NCBI RefSeq assembly: GCF_017590215.1
Contig: NZ_JAFFPK010000040.1
Coordinates: 1 to 51,536, forward strand
Direction: 5' to 3'
From: Clostridium sp. CCUG 7971
GTDB taxonomy: Bacteria; Bacillota; Clostridia; Peptostreptococcales; Peptostreptococcaceae
Length of the DNA stretch: 51,536 bases
Shown: positions 1 to 9,577 of the stretch, piece by piece
Layout of the letters: every line of letters starts with the position of its first letter
How positions within the stretch are numbered: position 1 is the first letter of the stretch
The notes under the pieces: generated by a model
What the model saw: only the letters and a program-made list of their open reading frames with translations
What the model was told of the DNA's origin: nothing
The model's database searches: none
Position numbers and translations under genes: made by a program

Positions 1-424
1 AAAATAATGTTAGTGTCCCTTCCAATATATAAATAAATTCCTCCCCTTCATGGCTATAAGATTGAATATCTTCATCACTATTATTAGGAAGTATTTCAAC
101 CAATCTTGGAAGTATTTGTTTATCATTTAAATTATTTGATAAATTGTACTGTATGCATCCAGAAGTACATATATTGTAAACTTCTTTTTCATAGCTTCTT
201 ACTACTTGCTTATTTTTTATTCTTGGTTTTAAGAAAAAATAAGATAACTCTACATCAAAAACTTCAGCTATAGTTTGTAAAGTATCTGTAGCAATACTAG
301 TTAATCCTCTTTCTAATTGGGATAAAAATCCTATTGATAAACTTGTCTTTTCACTTAAATCTTTTAATGTCATATTTTTATTTGTTCTTAATTGTTTTAT
401 CTTTAAACCTATATCCTCTTTCAA
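1..424 (-). CDS. XRE-family regulator with C-terminal cupin domain, 3' part outside the window
   Basis: Reading leftwards from a TTG at 422-424, preceded by GGAGG at about 6 nt, the frame stays open to the window edge for about 141 codons. The first 65 residues form a helix-turn-helix of the XRE type (LSEKTSLSIGFLSQLERG). A linker follows, then the start of a cupin barrel (YSHEGEEFIYILEGTL). Proteins with this layout are small-molecule-responsive repressors or activators of amino-acid, polyamine or sugar genes. The ligand cannot be told from the sequence. The C-terminus lies beyond base 1. The TTG start is chosen because the only nearby upstream ATG overlaps the Shine-Dalgarno sequence. Confidence 0.85.
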   Translation of the reverse strand, partial: MKEDIGLKIKQLRTNKNMTLKDLSEKTSLSIGFLSQLERGLTSIATDTLQTIAEVFDVELSYFFLKPRIKNKQVVRSYEKEVYNICTSGCIQYNLSNNLNDKQILPRLVEILPNNSDEDIQSYSHEGEEFIYILEGTLTLF

Positions 425-538
425 TGTACACCTCCATATTTTACTTATACTATAAATGTACTATTTATAGTAATAAAATTCCACTATTTTTTATGTTTTT
501 ATGAATTAATTTTAGTATTATCAAAATTTTTCTATTAG

Positions 539-583
539 CACATAAAAATAGTATTGCATAAATGCAATACTATTTTTTATGTG
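539..583 (-). terminator. Rho-independent terminator after the ABC permease
   Basis: A long, nearly perfect inverted repeat (arms around AGTATTGCAT / ATGCAATACT, extended by the CACATAAAAA and TTTTTATGTG flanks) begins directly after the permease stop. Its T-runs could work in both directions, so it may also insulate the regulator gene to the left. Confidence 0.8.
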
Positions 584-991
584 CTAATTTTCACTATATC
601 TTATTCTATCTATTAAAGATTCCTTATCAAATATTTTATTTATTACATATCCTATAGCAAACTGAACTAATATCATAACTACTACAACTATTAAAGCTGG
701 AATTATTGGGAATTTATAAATCATATACTCAGCTCCTGTGTTATACATTACCTTATATCCAAGGTATCCGATAGCACTTCCAAATATTAATGAAGAAATT
801 AAAGTTGATATTGTATAAAATACACCTTCTAATTTAAGCATTTTTAAAAGTTGTTTATCACTCATTCCAATTGCTTGTAGTATACCTATTTCTTTTTTTC
901 TAGATATTATGCTTGTTATCATAGTATTTATAAGATTTACTAAACTTATAAGTCCTATAATACCTATAAGTGAATATCCCATCGTATTCAT
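584..991 (-). CDS. C-terminal piece of a split FtsX-type ABC permease
   Basis: These 135 residues hold the last three membrane helices of an FtsX/MacB-type permease (about residues 5-28, 57-78 and 93-117) and the typical cytoplasmic motif RKKEIGILQAIG. The ATG shares one base with the stop of the upstream permease gene (TAATG), so translation could be coupled, but only GGAG lies nearby and at poor spacing. Full-length relatives carry this segment in the same chain as the upstream gene. I therefore read this as a frameshifted gene or a naturally split permease. Its partner is the 668-residue protein immediately upstream. Confidence 0.75.
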   Translation of the reverse strand: MNTMGYSLIGIIGLISLVNLINTMITSIISRKKEIGILQAIGMSDKQLLKMLKLEGVFYTISTLISSLIFGSAIGYLGYKVMYNTGAEYMIYKFPIIPALIVVVVMILVQFAIGYVINKIFDKESLIDRIRYSEN

Positions 992-2997
992 TACTCCAAT
1001 GATGCTTTATAACTATTTAACTCATCTTTAAGTGAACTATACTCTAAATTTTTATGCTCATCTGAGATATTAGTTAAAACTTTACTTATAGCTTCTTCTT
1101 TATTTTTATCAACACTAATTGATATAGAATTTATATACTTAGGATTTTTTATAAAGTCTACACTAGTTATTATTCCTCCACCTAAATGATACTTTGTTCT
1201 TCCTTGAACTTTCATCTTTTTCTCTACTTTTTTATTATCTTCTTCTACAGTTACTGTTATTAAATCACCAACTTTAAATCCATGCCAATGTTCAGCTGAA
1301 CCATTTATTAAAACTTCTTCTCCACTTTTTATTTTTTCTAAATTAAATTTACCAGAAGTTAAATCACTACCTGCAAGCTTTAACATATCATCAGTATAAC
1401 CAGCTAACTCTAATTCTACATCTTTAAGTTCTGGCTCTAATTTTTTCATTTCTCCACCTATATTTGGGATAGTTACTCTAATTTCTCTTACCTCATCAAT
1501 TCCCTCTACTCCATCTATGTTTTTTATATTATTTATAAAATCTTCATTTAATGGGTTATTATTTAAAAAATCAGCTTTTTCTTTTTCAAAATCATATCCA
1601 ATATATTTATGGTTAAATGAAAAATCGCTTGATAACCCATACTTAACCATTTGCTCTGTATTTATACTCATCATGATAGTTGATGCTGCTATTATAAGTA
1701 TTCCACTTAGTGAAAGTGATAACACTGTTATTAATGTACGTTTTTTATTTCTAGATAAATTTGCCTTAGTAAGTTTTAATATGTCTATATCTATATATCC
1801 TTTTCTTTTCTTTTTCTTATTCTCATTGCTACTTTCAATATATTTCATAGCTTCAACTGGCGATATTTTTGCTGCTATTTTACTAGGCTTTAATAATGAT
1901 ATATAAACTGTTAATAATGTAAGTATAGCTGAGCCTATCATTATTAATACGTTAGTTTTTAAACTTAAATTTGACGCTTTTTCTCCCATTAATCCTAATA
2001 TATTATTTAATATTAAGCTACTTATTATATATCCTAATATAATACCTAACGGAATTGCTATTATGGATAATATCATACCTTCTTTTATTATAATTTGCTT
2101 TAGTTGTTTTTTAGTACAACCTATTGCTTTTAATTTTCCAAAATCTTGTATCTTATTTATTATTGATATATAAAATATATTATAAATTACAAGTATTGCA
2201 GAAAACATAATTAATAAACATACTATTGATGCACATAAAACAGTTGTTGGATCTGGTTTCATCCACATTAAATACATATTATTTAAAACTGTATTTTCTT
2301 CTTTAAAACCTAAGTTACTTGCTACTTCATTTATTTTTTCCTCTAATTCAATTCTTGATAATTTATCTTCATTTTTTATTCTTATATTTGATCTTATTAG
2401 TGTCTTATAATTACCCTCTTCAATAAATTTCTTTGAAACTACAACAATATGACCATTATTTGCCTTTGAACCTTCATCTAAAGGAATCACAGCACTTAAT
2501 ATAAAATCTTTTTCTATATAATTTTTATTTATATCATGAAATTTAAGCTTTATAGTTTGACCTACTTCATCACTATATCCTAATTTTTCAAGTCCGTATT
2601 TATCTAAAGCTATTTCATTTGATTTTGTTGGAGATTTACCTTTTATAATAGGCTTATTAGAAAGATTCATTGCATTTTCATCTACATATACAAAATTAAA
2701 GAAAGACTCCCCAAGCTCAAATTTTCCAAGTTCGCTACTATTTTCTCCAACTATTTCTATATCTTTATGTACTTTCAACTCTTTCACTTGATCTTCTTGT
2801 AATTTTCTATAATAAGCATGAGCTTTACCGTAACTCTCTATTGTGCGCTCTTTTTGATTTTGCATCATAGTTAATGCTATTATTCCAACTGATGTCAGTA
2901 ATGTAGTTGTAAGTATTACTGTTATTATAGTCATTATACTTCTTAATTTATTTTCTTTTAAATTACTCTTTACTATATTATTTATGATGCTATTCAT
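991..2997 (-). CDS. ABC transporter permease, double FtsX type, lacking its last three helices
   Basis: This 668-residue membrane protein has one N-terminal helix (about 20-45), a large extracytoplasmic domain, three helices at about 255-370, a cytoplasmic linker rich in lysine near 395, a fifth helix at about 420-445 and a second extracytoplasmic domain. It then stops just before the expected last helical trio. That trio is encoded by the overlapping downstream frame. The start overlaps the ATPase gene by 8 bp. With the ATPase it would form an exporter of the peptide or antibiotic-resistance type. The two-component genes upstream suggest induction by a cell-envelope stressor. Substrate unknown. 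Confidence 0.85.
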   Translation of the reverse strand: MNSIINNIVKSNLKENKLRSIMTIITVILTTTLLTSVGIIALTMMQNQKERTIESYGKAHAYYRKLQEDQVKELKVHKDIEIVGENSSELGKFELGESFFNFVYVDENAMNLSNKPIIKGKSPTKSNEIALDKYGLEKLGYSDEVGQTIKLKFHDINKNYIEKDFILSAVIPLDEGSKANNGHIVVVSKKFIEEGNYKTLIRSNIRIKNEDKLSRIELEEKINEVASNLGFKEENTVLNNMYLMWMKPDPTTVLCASIVCLLIMFSAILVIYNIFYISIINKIQDFGKLKAIGCTKKQLKQIIIKEGMILSIIAIPLGIILGYIISSLILNNILGLMGEKASNLSLKTNVLIMIGSAILTLLTVYISLLKPSKIAAKISPVEAMKYIESSNENKKKKRKGYIDIDILKLTKANLSRNKKRTLITVLSLSLSGILIIAASTIMMSINTEQMVKYGLSSDFSFNHKYIGYDFEKEKADFLNNNPLNEDFINNIKNIDGVEGIDEVREIRVTIPNIGGEMKKLEPELKDVELELAGYTDDMLKLAGSDLTSGKFNLEKIKSGEEVLINGSAEHWHGFKVGDLITVTVEEDNKKVEKKMKVQGRTKYHLGGGIITSVDFIKNPKYINSISISVDKNKEEAISKVLTNISDEHKNLEYSSLKDELNSYKASLE

Positions 2998-3673
2998 TTA
3001 TAGCACCACCTTTTATAACCTTACCATCTTCTATATGAATAATTCTATCAGCCATTTGAGCAATGCTTTCATCATGAGTTATCATTATCAATGTTTGAGA
3101 ATATTTTTTAACCATAGTTTTAAGCATAGTTATAACTTCATCACTAGTTTTAGAATCTAAGTTACCGGTTGGTTCATCTGCAAGTATTATTGACGGTCTT
3201 GCTGCTAATGCCCTTGCTATTGCAACCCTTTGTTGCTGTCCTCCTGATAATGTATTTGGTAAACTCTCTTTCTTATCTTCTAAACCTAATGTTTTTAGTA
3301 TCTCATTTACAAAGTTAATATCTACTTTACGATTATCAAGTCCTATTGGTAATACTATATTTTCCCAAATATTTAAACTCTGTATTAAATTATAATACTG
3401 AAATATAAATCCTATATTTCTTCTTCTAAATACACTTAATTTATCATCATTTAAGGAAAATATATCTTTATTACCTATATATACACTTCCACTAGTAGGT
3501 CTATCTAATCCCCCTAGCATATGAAGTAGTGTACTTTTTCCACTCCCTGATTTTCCTACTATAGCAACAAACTCACCCTGATTTATTTCTATTGATGTAT
3601 TATCTATTGCTTTTACTATATTCTCATTTTTTCCGTAATATTTCCTTAAATTTTTAGTTTCTAATACTTTCAT
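2990..3673 (-). CDS. ABC transporter ATP-binding protein, MacB/LolD/BceA-like
   Basis: This 227-residue ATPase has Walker A GKSGSGKST at about 40-48, Q-loop FQYYN, signature LSGGQQQR, Walker B ILADEP and the switch histidine in ITHDE. The whole chain is nucleotide-binding domain, with no membrane segment. The signature and TGNLDSKTS segment are typical of the MacB/LolD/BceA branch, which drives FtsX-type permeases, and such a permease follows with an 8 bp overlap. GGAGG stands just before the ATG. It belongs to the same minus-strand cluster as the kinase and regulator upstream. Confidence 0.93.
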   Translation of the reverse strand: MKVLETKNLRKYYGKNENIVKAIDNTSIEINQGEFVAIVGKSGSGKSTLLHMLGGLDRPTSGSVYIGNKDIFSLNDDKLSVFRRRNIGFIFQYYNLIQSLNIWENIVLPIGLDNRKVDINFVNEILKTLGLEDKKESLPNTLSGGQQQRVAIARALAARPSIILADEPTGNLDSKTSDEVITMLKTMVKKYSQTLIMITHDESIAQMADRIIHIEDGKVIKGGAINE

Positions 3674-3735
3674 TTTACTTCCTCCCTATTTGATATACTT
3701 ATATAATAAGAGATTAATCTTTCAATATAATGTCA

Positions 3736-4977
3736 TTAATTATTGCATTTTTGCAATAATAGAGAGAATGTACTTCCTTTATCTATATTTTTACTAGCTA
3801 TTATCGACCCACCTTGAGCTTCTACTATTTTTCGACTTAAGTATAGACCAACTCCTGAACCTTCAATATACTTAGTATCTTTACCTCTGTAAAACCTTTT
3901 AAATAAGTTATTTATTTCCTCTTTATTTATTCCTATCCCATTATCTTTTATATCTATTCTTAGATAATTTATAGTCTGAGATATTTTAATATCTATATTT
4001 CCATCATTTTTTGTATACTTTACTCCATTATCTAAAATGTTAAATATAGCTTCCTCAGTCCATTTTTGATCATGATTTATATTTATATCTTCAAATTCAT
4101 CTAAATTAATTTCAATATTTTTATCCATCGCCTTTATATAAATACTATTTATAGCTTTTATAATGGTTTTTTTTATGTTTTTACACTCTGGCTTTATTGT
4201 TATCATACTCGATTCAAGCCTTGATATATTAACAAGAGAGTCTATAAGATTATGTAATTTTTTTGTACTTTCTTCATTTTGAATTACAAAATTCTTTCTA
4301 TCTTCTTTTGATATATCATCTTCTAATAGTATTGAATTATATAAACTTATAGATGCTAATGGTGTTTTTAATTGATGTGATATATCCGTTACTAATGATT
4401 TTAGATTTTCTTTTTCATCATTTAACTTATATAACTGATTATTTAGTTTTTTTCCTAAATCTTTTATTCTAGATATTAAACTCATGAATATTCCATCTTG
4501 TTCAAATTCATCTTCAACTTCATAGTTATTTTTTATAAAATTATCTATATAATAAGATATATTTTCTATAGTTTTTATTACTTCTTTAAAGAATTTGCTT
4601 AATAAATTTATATTAAGTATTAAAGATATTATAGAAACAAGAAAAAATACAACTACTGATTTGTAAATTATAGCTTTACTATTACTACTTAAAATACTAT
4701 CTTCTTTATATCCATATTTTTCTAATATATTTTTACCTTTTTCTTTTATACTTTCATCTTTATACTTAATAGCTTTTACAATATTAGCTTCATCATTTGG
4801 ATACTCTAAGGCTAATTGTCCCACTATATTTTCAGTTAAATTAATTTGTTCCTTATATAATTTATCTAATTGTGTTATATGAAATATATTTAAAATTAAT
4901 ACAGATAACAAAAATACTAAACTAATTTTTATAGTTACCTTTTTTAATAATGGCTCTTTTCTAAATATGTTTATCAC
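3736..4977 (-). CDS. Membrane sensor histidine kinase
   Basis: The 413-residue kinase has two membrane helices (about 17-33 and 103-125) flanking a sensor loop of some 70 residues outside the cell. The phosphoacceptor is His201 in SHQLKTPLAS. The ATPase motifs are N-box LDNGVKYT, DNGIGI and GSGVGLYLS. The GTG start overlaps the regulator's TGA (GTGA), giving tight coupling to its cognate regulator. The extracytoplasmic loop is larger than in BceS-type kinases, so it may detect a ligand directly. The ligand is unknown. Confidence 0.92.
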   Translation of the reverse strand: MINIFRKEPLLKKVTIKISLVFLLSVLILNIFHITQLDKLYKEQINLTENIVGQLALEYPNDEANIVKAIKYKDESIKEKGKNILEKYGYKEDSILSSNSKAIIYKSVVVFFLVSIISLILNINLLSKFFKEVIKTIENISYYIDNFIKNNYEVEDEFEQDGIFMSLISRIKDLGKKLNNQLYKLNDEKENLKSLVTDISHQLKTPLASISLYNSILLEDDISKEDRKNFVIQNEESTKKLHNLIDSLVNISRLESSMITIKPECKNIKKTIIKAINSIYIKAMDKNIEINLDEFEDININHDQKWTEEAIFNILDNGVKYTKNDGNIDIKISQTINYLRIDIKDNGIGINKEEINNLFKRFYRGKDTKYIEGSGVGLYLSRKIVEAQGGSIIASKNIDKGSTFSLLLQKCNN

Positions 4978-5669
4978 TTTTTAACACATCCTTCAGCCCA
5001 AATGTATCCTACTCCTCTTACATTTTTTATGTATATTGGATCTTTTATATCATCTTCAACCTTTTCTCTTAATCTTTTTATATTAACTGCTACTGCATTG
5101 TCATGCACAAACTGTCCATCACATTCCCAGATACAATCTAATAATTGATCTTTTGTTAATATTTGTTTACTATTTTCCATCATATATTTAAGAAGCTTGT
5201 ACTCATTTTTAGTAAGTGTTATTTCTTCATTATTTTTTATTAATTTTAGATCTTCTAAATAAAAAGTTATATCTTTAGATACCATGTATTTAAAGCTATA
5301 CTCTTCTTTACTTACTCTTTTCATAAATGCATTTACTTTTGATATTAAAACTATTAAGCTAAAAGGCTTTGTTATATAATCGTCTCCTCCAACATCATAC
5401 CCATTGACTATATTTACTTCTTCATCAAGAGCAGTTAAAAATATTATAAATACGTTACTTGTTTTTCTTACTTCTTCACAAAATAACAATCCATCTCCAT
5501 CAGGTAAATTTATATCTGAGATTATTAATTTTATATTATTTTTATAAAAAAATTCATTTGCTTGTTCTATATTAAATGCAGAAAATACATTATACCCCTC
5601 TCTTTTTAGCATAAAGCTTATACCACTGTTTAAAGATTCATCATCCTCTAATAATAATATATTTTTCAT
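4974..5669 (-). CDS. OmpR-family response regulator
   Basis: This 231-residue regulator has a receiver domain with the acidic pocket at residues 9-10, phosphoacceptor Asp52 (SDINLPDGDG) and the conserved lysine in ITKPFS. A winged-helix DNA-binding domain of the OmpR/PhoB type follows at about 130-228 (LTKNEYKLLKYM, RGVGYIW). It is the first gene of the cluster with the kinase and the ABC exporter, whose transcription it probably controls. The upstream 165 bp are AT-rich and hold the likely promoter, but I see no clear operator repeat. Confidence 0.93.
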   Translation of the reverse strand: MKNILLLEDDESLNSGISFMLKREGYNVFSAFNIEQANEFFYKNNIKLIISDINLPDGDGLLFCEEVRKTSNVFIIFLTALDEEVNIVNGYDVGGDDYITKPFSLIVLISKVNAFMKRVSKEEYSFKYMVSKDITFYLEDLKLIKNNEEITLTKNEYKLLKYMMENSKQILTKDQLLDCIWECDGQFVHDNAVAVNIKRLREKVEDDIKDPIYIKNVRGVGYIWAEGCVKK

Positions 5670-5834
5670 ATACCCCTCCTAAATTACATTGATCGCTATT
5701 TTTAATTATACTTAATAAACTCTAGAAAAACTATATAATATATACCTTTTAAAATTCATAAATTATTATTTTTAGCACTATATTTAATTACTTGCAAATA
5801 TTTTACTTTATATATACAATTACTTTAATAGTGT

Positions 5835-6188
5835 ATGAAGGGATTGATTTTTATAAAAAAGGAAAATTATTTTAAGAAACTTCAAAAACTTATTTGGATA
5901 GATATTGGTATATTTACAGTAGTTTATATAATAGGAGCTATAATTCTTGAGGTGTTTAAGATTCATATTAATAGCATTTTGGCATGGTTAATTTTAGGTG
6001 GTATACCTATTTTTTTAGTTATTAGTGTATATTCTAAGTTAGTTAAATTTCCTTATGAATGTAGAAACTGCTATCAAGTTTTTAATATTAAATTTAGAGA
6101 TATGTTTGCTTTGCATGCTGGAGATGCTAGAAGGCTTAAATGCCCATATTGCAATAAAACTACCTGGGCTAAGATTAAAATAGATTAG
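5835..6188 (+). CDS. Small membrane protein with C-terminal zinc ribbon
   Basis: This protein of 117 residues has two membrane helices (about 18-40 and 47-66) followed by a hydrophilic tail. Two Cys pairs in the tail (CRNC near 78 and CPYC near 105) form a probable zinc ribbon. I do not recognise a named family. The ATG used lacks a good ribosome binding site; AAGGGA lies just inside the gene, so the true start could be a few codons downstream at a non-ATG codon. The gene is plus-strand and lies 18 bp before an acetyltransferase gene, with which it may be co-transcribed. Confidence 0.65.
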   Translation: MKGLIFIKKENYFKKLQKLIWIDIGIFTVVYIIGAIILEVFKIHINSILAWLILGGIPIFLVISVYSKLVKFPYECRNCYQVFNIKFRDMFALHAGDARRLKCPYCNKTTWAKIKID

Positions 6189-6206
6189 TTTATAGGGGGA
6201 TAATTC

Positions 6207-6740
6207 ATGAAAGAAATTTTACTAAAAAATTACAAGAAAGCTATAATAAGAAAAGCTAGTCCAAAAGATGCTCAAGAAATAATTGACTATCTTAATAAAA
6301 TTGGTGGTGAAAGTGATTTTTTAACTTTTGGAGAAAATGAATTTAATATAAGTTTAGAAAATGAGGAAAAATATATAAATTCTCATGAAAATATAAACAA
6401 TTCTATAATTATAGTTACCTTAATTGATGGAGAAATTGTAAGTATAGCTTCAATTACTTCAGTTCAAAAGGATAGACTTAAACATGTCGGTAGTCTTGGA
6501 ATCAGCGTATTAAATAAATACTGGAGACTCGGTATTTCTAATGAAGTTATGAATTACCTAATAAATTGGGCTAAATTTAATGATATAACTAAAAAAATAA
6601 CTTTATTGGTTAGAGAAGATAATTATAAAGCTATTAATTTATATAAAAAATTTGGATTTGAAGAAGAAGGTATTTTCAAAAATGATATTTGTATAAATGG
6701 AATTTACTATAATACTATAAGTATGGCACTATTAGTTTAA
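6207..6740 (+). CDS. GNAT-family N-acetyltransferase
   Basis: This 177-residue protein spans one GNAT fold. The acetyl-CoA binding region is degenerate around LNKYWRLGISNEVM (about 104-117), and the C-terminal NLYKKFGFEEEGIFKND segment is characteristic of RimJ/RimL-like enzymes. GGGGA precedes the ATG. Substrate (an amine of a protein, polyamine or antibiotic) cannot be inferred. It follows the zinc-ribbon membrane gene on the same strand and is closed by a hairpin terminator. Confidence 0.85.
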   Translation: MKEILLKNYKKAIIRKASPKDAQEIIDYLNKIGGESDFLTFGENEFNISLENEEKYINSHENINNSIIIVTLIDGEIVSIASITSVQKDRLKHVGSLGISVLNKYWRLGISNEVMNYLINWAKFNDITKKITLLVREDNYKAINLYKKFGFEEEGIFKNDICINGIYYNTISMALLV

Positions 6741-6774
6741 TTTATTTATATCCATCATTAAATAGTATAAATTT

Positions 6775-6803
6775 AAGGCTATGAATTTTATATCATAGCC
6801 TTT
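6775..6803. terminator. Bidirectional terminator between convergent genes
   Basis: AAGGCTATGA and TCATAGCCTT form a 10 bp stem with an 8 nt loop and T-rich flanks. It separates the acetyltransferase gene (plus) from the M20 gene (minus). Confidence 0.8.
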
Positions 6804-6811
6804 TATATTAT

Positions 6812-8038
6812 TTATAATAAGTGTTTATTATTTTCAAATTCTTCTTTTATTTCTTTAAGAATTTCATCATTCACTAAAAGTTTTAAAGCTGTAATTGATA
6901 AAGATTTTGCTCCAATTATTAAAGCTTCATCTCCTTCTTTTGATGCTGATGCTTTGCAAAATTCTTCTGTATGACCTACTAAGCTAGACGGGCCTATTTT
7001 TATATATGGATGAAGTGTTGGGACTACATGACTTACATTACCAGCATCTGTTGAACCAAATCCACCTTGCTTTTCAGTACATATTTCATGACCTAGATCA
7101 TTTATAATATCAACAAAAATTTCATTAAATTTATTATTTACATAAAAATTATCTACTTGATTTTGGAAAAAGTTTATATTAACACTTGCTCCTGTACTTA
7201 GTGTCGCTCCATTAGCTATAGCTTTTATTTTTTTAGTCACTTCATCTAATGTTTTTCTAGTTTGCGCCCTTATATAAAACCTTGCCTTTGCATACTCAGG
7301 AACAATATTTGGTGCATCCCCTCCATGCGTTATTATTCCATGTATTCTAACATCATCAGGTACATGTTGGCGAAGTGCATTTATTCCATTGAAAAGTTGA
7401 ATTACTCCATCAAGTGCATTTATTCCTTTTTCAGGACAAGCTGCTGCATGTGCTGGTTTTCCTATAAATTCAAAATCTATCGGGTCAACTGCTAAGCTAG
7501 TTCCCGTAATTGAAGTTTCATTTGATGGATGTATCATTAAACAAGCATCAATATTATCAAATAAATTAGCTTTTACAAAGCTTCCTTTAGCACTACCATT
7601 CTCTCCGCCTTCTTCAGATGGGCAACCAAATACGATTACTTCTCCTCCAATTTCATCAATTTTTTGAGACAATGATATTGCTGCTGCACAACTAGCTACT
7701 CCAATTATATTATGACCACAAGCGTGACCAAGACCCGGTAATGCATCATATTCTGCTAAAAATCCAATAGTTTTACCTGTATTAATTTTAGATCTTTTCT
7801 TTGCTATAAATCCAGTAGCATGACCTGCAATATTAATTTCTACCTCAAACCCATTTGATTTTAATAAATTAGAAAGTGTTTCACAAGCAAAATATTCTTC
7901 ATTTCCTATTTCAGGATTGCTATGAATATCATGACTTATATTTATATAATTTTCTTTATTTTCATCTATTATCTTTATTAAATCATTTTTTATATCTTGT
8001 AAATTTAATTCTTTTGTATCTATATTTAAATTTCCCAT
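6812..8038 (-). CDS. M20D-family amidohydrolase / metallopeptidase
   Basis: This 408-residue enzyme is of the aminoacylase / indole-acetyl-amino-acid hydrolase type (AmiA, AbgB, YxeP relatives). Visible metal-site motifs are the acidic EYDALPGLGHACGHN near 110, EEGGENG near 160, and the C-terminal STDAGNVSH and GHTEEF segments. A dimerisation lid lies between about 190 and 300. These enzymes release an amino acid from an N-acyl or dipeptide-like conjugate in the cytoplasm. It is the last gene of the metNIQ operon, 25 bp after metQ, so the natural substrate may be a methionine derivative taken up by that transporter. That link is inference from gene order. Confidence 0.88.
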   Translation of the reverse strand: MGNLNIDTKELNLQDIKNDLIKIIDENKENYINISHDIHSNPEIGNEEYFACETLSNLLKSNGFEVEINIAGHATGFIAKKRSKINTGKTIGFLAEYDALPGLGHACGHNIIGVASCAAAISLSQKIDEIGGEVIVFGCPSEEGGENGSAKGSFVKANLFDNIDACLMIHPSNETSITGTSLAVDPIDFEFIGKPAHAAACPEKGINALDGVIQLFNGINALRQHVPDDVRIHGIITHGGDAPNIVPEYAKARFYIRAQTRKTLDEVTKKIKAIANGATLSTGASVNINFFQNQVDNFYVNNKFNEIFVDIINDLGHEICTEKQGGFGSTDAGNVSHVVPTLHPYIKIGPSSLVGHTEEFCKASASKEGDEALIIGAKSLSITALKLLVNDEILKEIKEEFENNKHLL

Positions 8039-8063
8039 ACTATTTTCCCCCTTGTTTTAATTA

Positions 8064-8876
8064 TTAAAATGCTGGTATAGATTCTCCCTTAAATACTTTA
8101 TTTATGGCATCTTTTATTTCTTGTGATTGGTAAGCCTTTACGACCTTTTTATAAACTTCATTATCTTTATCTTTACTTCTTGTTGCAATTAAATTTATAT
8201 ATGGCTTTGAAGTATCTAAGCTTGAATCTTCAATAAATAAAGCATCATTTGTTGGTGATAATTTAGCATTTACAGCTACTCCACTATTTATGACTGCTAC
8301 ATCAATATCTTGAAGAGATCTTGGTATTTGAGTTGCTACTAATTCTTTTATTTCAAGATTTTTAGGATTTTCAACTATATCTTTAAGGGTTGGAAGTAAA
8401 CCTACATCTTCTTTTAATTTTATTAATCCTGCGTTTTGAAGAAGTATTAAAGCTCTTCCTAAATTTGTAGCATCATTTGGAACTGCAATTGTTGATTTTT
8501 CTTTAATTTCATCAAGTGATTTTAATTTCCCAGGATATATTGCCATTGGCGCAAATACTGTGTCACCTATTGATACTAAATCTAATTTTCTTTCCAAATT
8601 AAAGTTTTCTAAATAAGCATTGTGTTGAAAAGCATTTAAATCAATCTCACCTTCAGAAAGTGCTAGATTAGGTCTTATATAATCAGAGAAACTAATAATC
8701 TCTAAGTTAATATCTTCTTTTGCTAATTTCTCTTTTACTAAATCCCATATTTCATGTTCTTCACCTGTAACTCCTAGTTTTACAGTTTTGTTATCATCGT
8801 TAGATGTATTACTACATCCTACTAAACTACCTATTGATATTATTATTGTTAAAAGTAATGTAAATATTTTTTTCAT
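8064..8876 (-). CDS. metQ: Methionine-binding lipoprotein of the MetNIQ transporter
   Basis: This 270-residue NlpA/MetQ-family protein begins with a signal peptide ending in the lipobox LVGC at about residues 18-21, so it is anchored outside the membrane by a lipidated Cys. The body shows family hallmarks such as VKLGVTGEEHEIWD, EIDLNAFQHNAYLE and IAVPNDATNLGRAL. It captures methionine and delivers it to the MetI permease. It lies 20 bp downstream of metI and belongs to the SAM-riboswitch transcript. Confidence 0.93.
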   Translation of the reverse strand: MKKIFTLLLTIIISIGSLVGCSNTSNDDNKTVKLGVTGEEHEIWDLVKEKLAKEDINLEIISFSDYIRPNLALSEGEIDLNAFQHNAYLENFNLERKLDLVSIGDTVFAPMAIYPGKLKSLDEIKEKSTIAVPNDATNLGRALILLQNAGLIKLKEDVGLLPTLKDIVENPKNLEIKELVATQIPRSLQDIDVAVINSGVAVNAKLSPTNDALFIEDSSLDTSKPYINLIATRSKDKDNEVYKKVVKAYQSQEIKDAINKVFKGESIPAF

Positions 8877-8896
8877 AATAAAATTCCCCCTTTAAA

Positions 8897-9577
8897 TTAA
8901 TGACTAAGTTTTTTAAGTAATAAATCTCCAAATCCTTGAACAAGATTTACTAAAATAAGAAGTATTACCACGGTTACTATCATTACATCAGTTTGAAAAT
9001 ATTGATATCCATATCTTATTGCAAAATCTCCAAGACCTCCACCGCCAACAGTTCCAGCCATTGCTGATAATCCAATTAAACTAATTGTAGTAATTGTAAT
9101 AGCGTATATAATTCCACCAAAACCTTCTGGTAGCATTACTCTATAAATTATTTCAAATGGACTTGATCCCATAGATTGTGCAGCTTCTATAACTCCAGTA
9201 TCAATATCTAATAAAACAGATTCGATTTGTCTTGCAACAAATGGAGTTGATCCAAATATAAGTGGCACTAGCGCCCCCTGTGTTCCAATTGTTGTTCCAA
9301 CGAAAAATCTCGTAATTGGTAGTATCGCTGCCAGTAAAATAATAAATGGTATTGATCTAAAAATATTTATTATCTTACCTAATATTGTGTTTATAAGTTT
9401 ATTTTCTAATATTCCATTTTTCCTAGTTATTACAAGTACTACTCCTATAGGAAAACCTATTACTGTAGATATTATTCCAGATACTAAAACCATATATAAA
9501 GTTTCAAATAGGGCCTTTATCATTTCCGAATATAAATTAACTACATTTGGTATCAGTGTTTTTAATATTTCTGTCAT
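8897..9577 (-). CDS. metI: Methionine ABC transporter permease
   Basis: This permease has 226 residues if read from ATG 9577, which has GGAGG 9 nt upstream; a TTG two codons earlier is less well placed. Five hydrophobic helices are visible, together with the ABC-coupling loop EAAQSMGSSPFEIIYRVMLPE at about 132-152. This is the MetI/D-methionine permease pattern. The start lies inside the 3' end of metN, giving a 41 bp overlap and likely translational coupling. It pairs with MetN in the membrane. Confidence 0.93.
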   Translation of the reverse strand: MTEILKTLIPNVVNLYSEMIKALFETLYMVLVSGIISTVIGFPIGVVLVITRKNGILENKLINTILGKIINIFRSIPFIILLAAILPITRFFVGTTIGTQGALVPLIFGSTPFVARQIESVLLDIDTGVIEAAQSMGSSPFEIIYRVMLPEGFGGIIYAITITTISLIGLSAMAGTVGGGGLGDFAIRYGYQYFQTDVMIVTVVILLILVNLVQGFGDLLLKKLSH

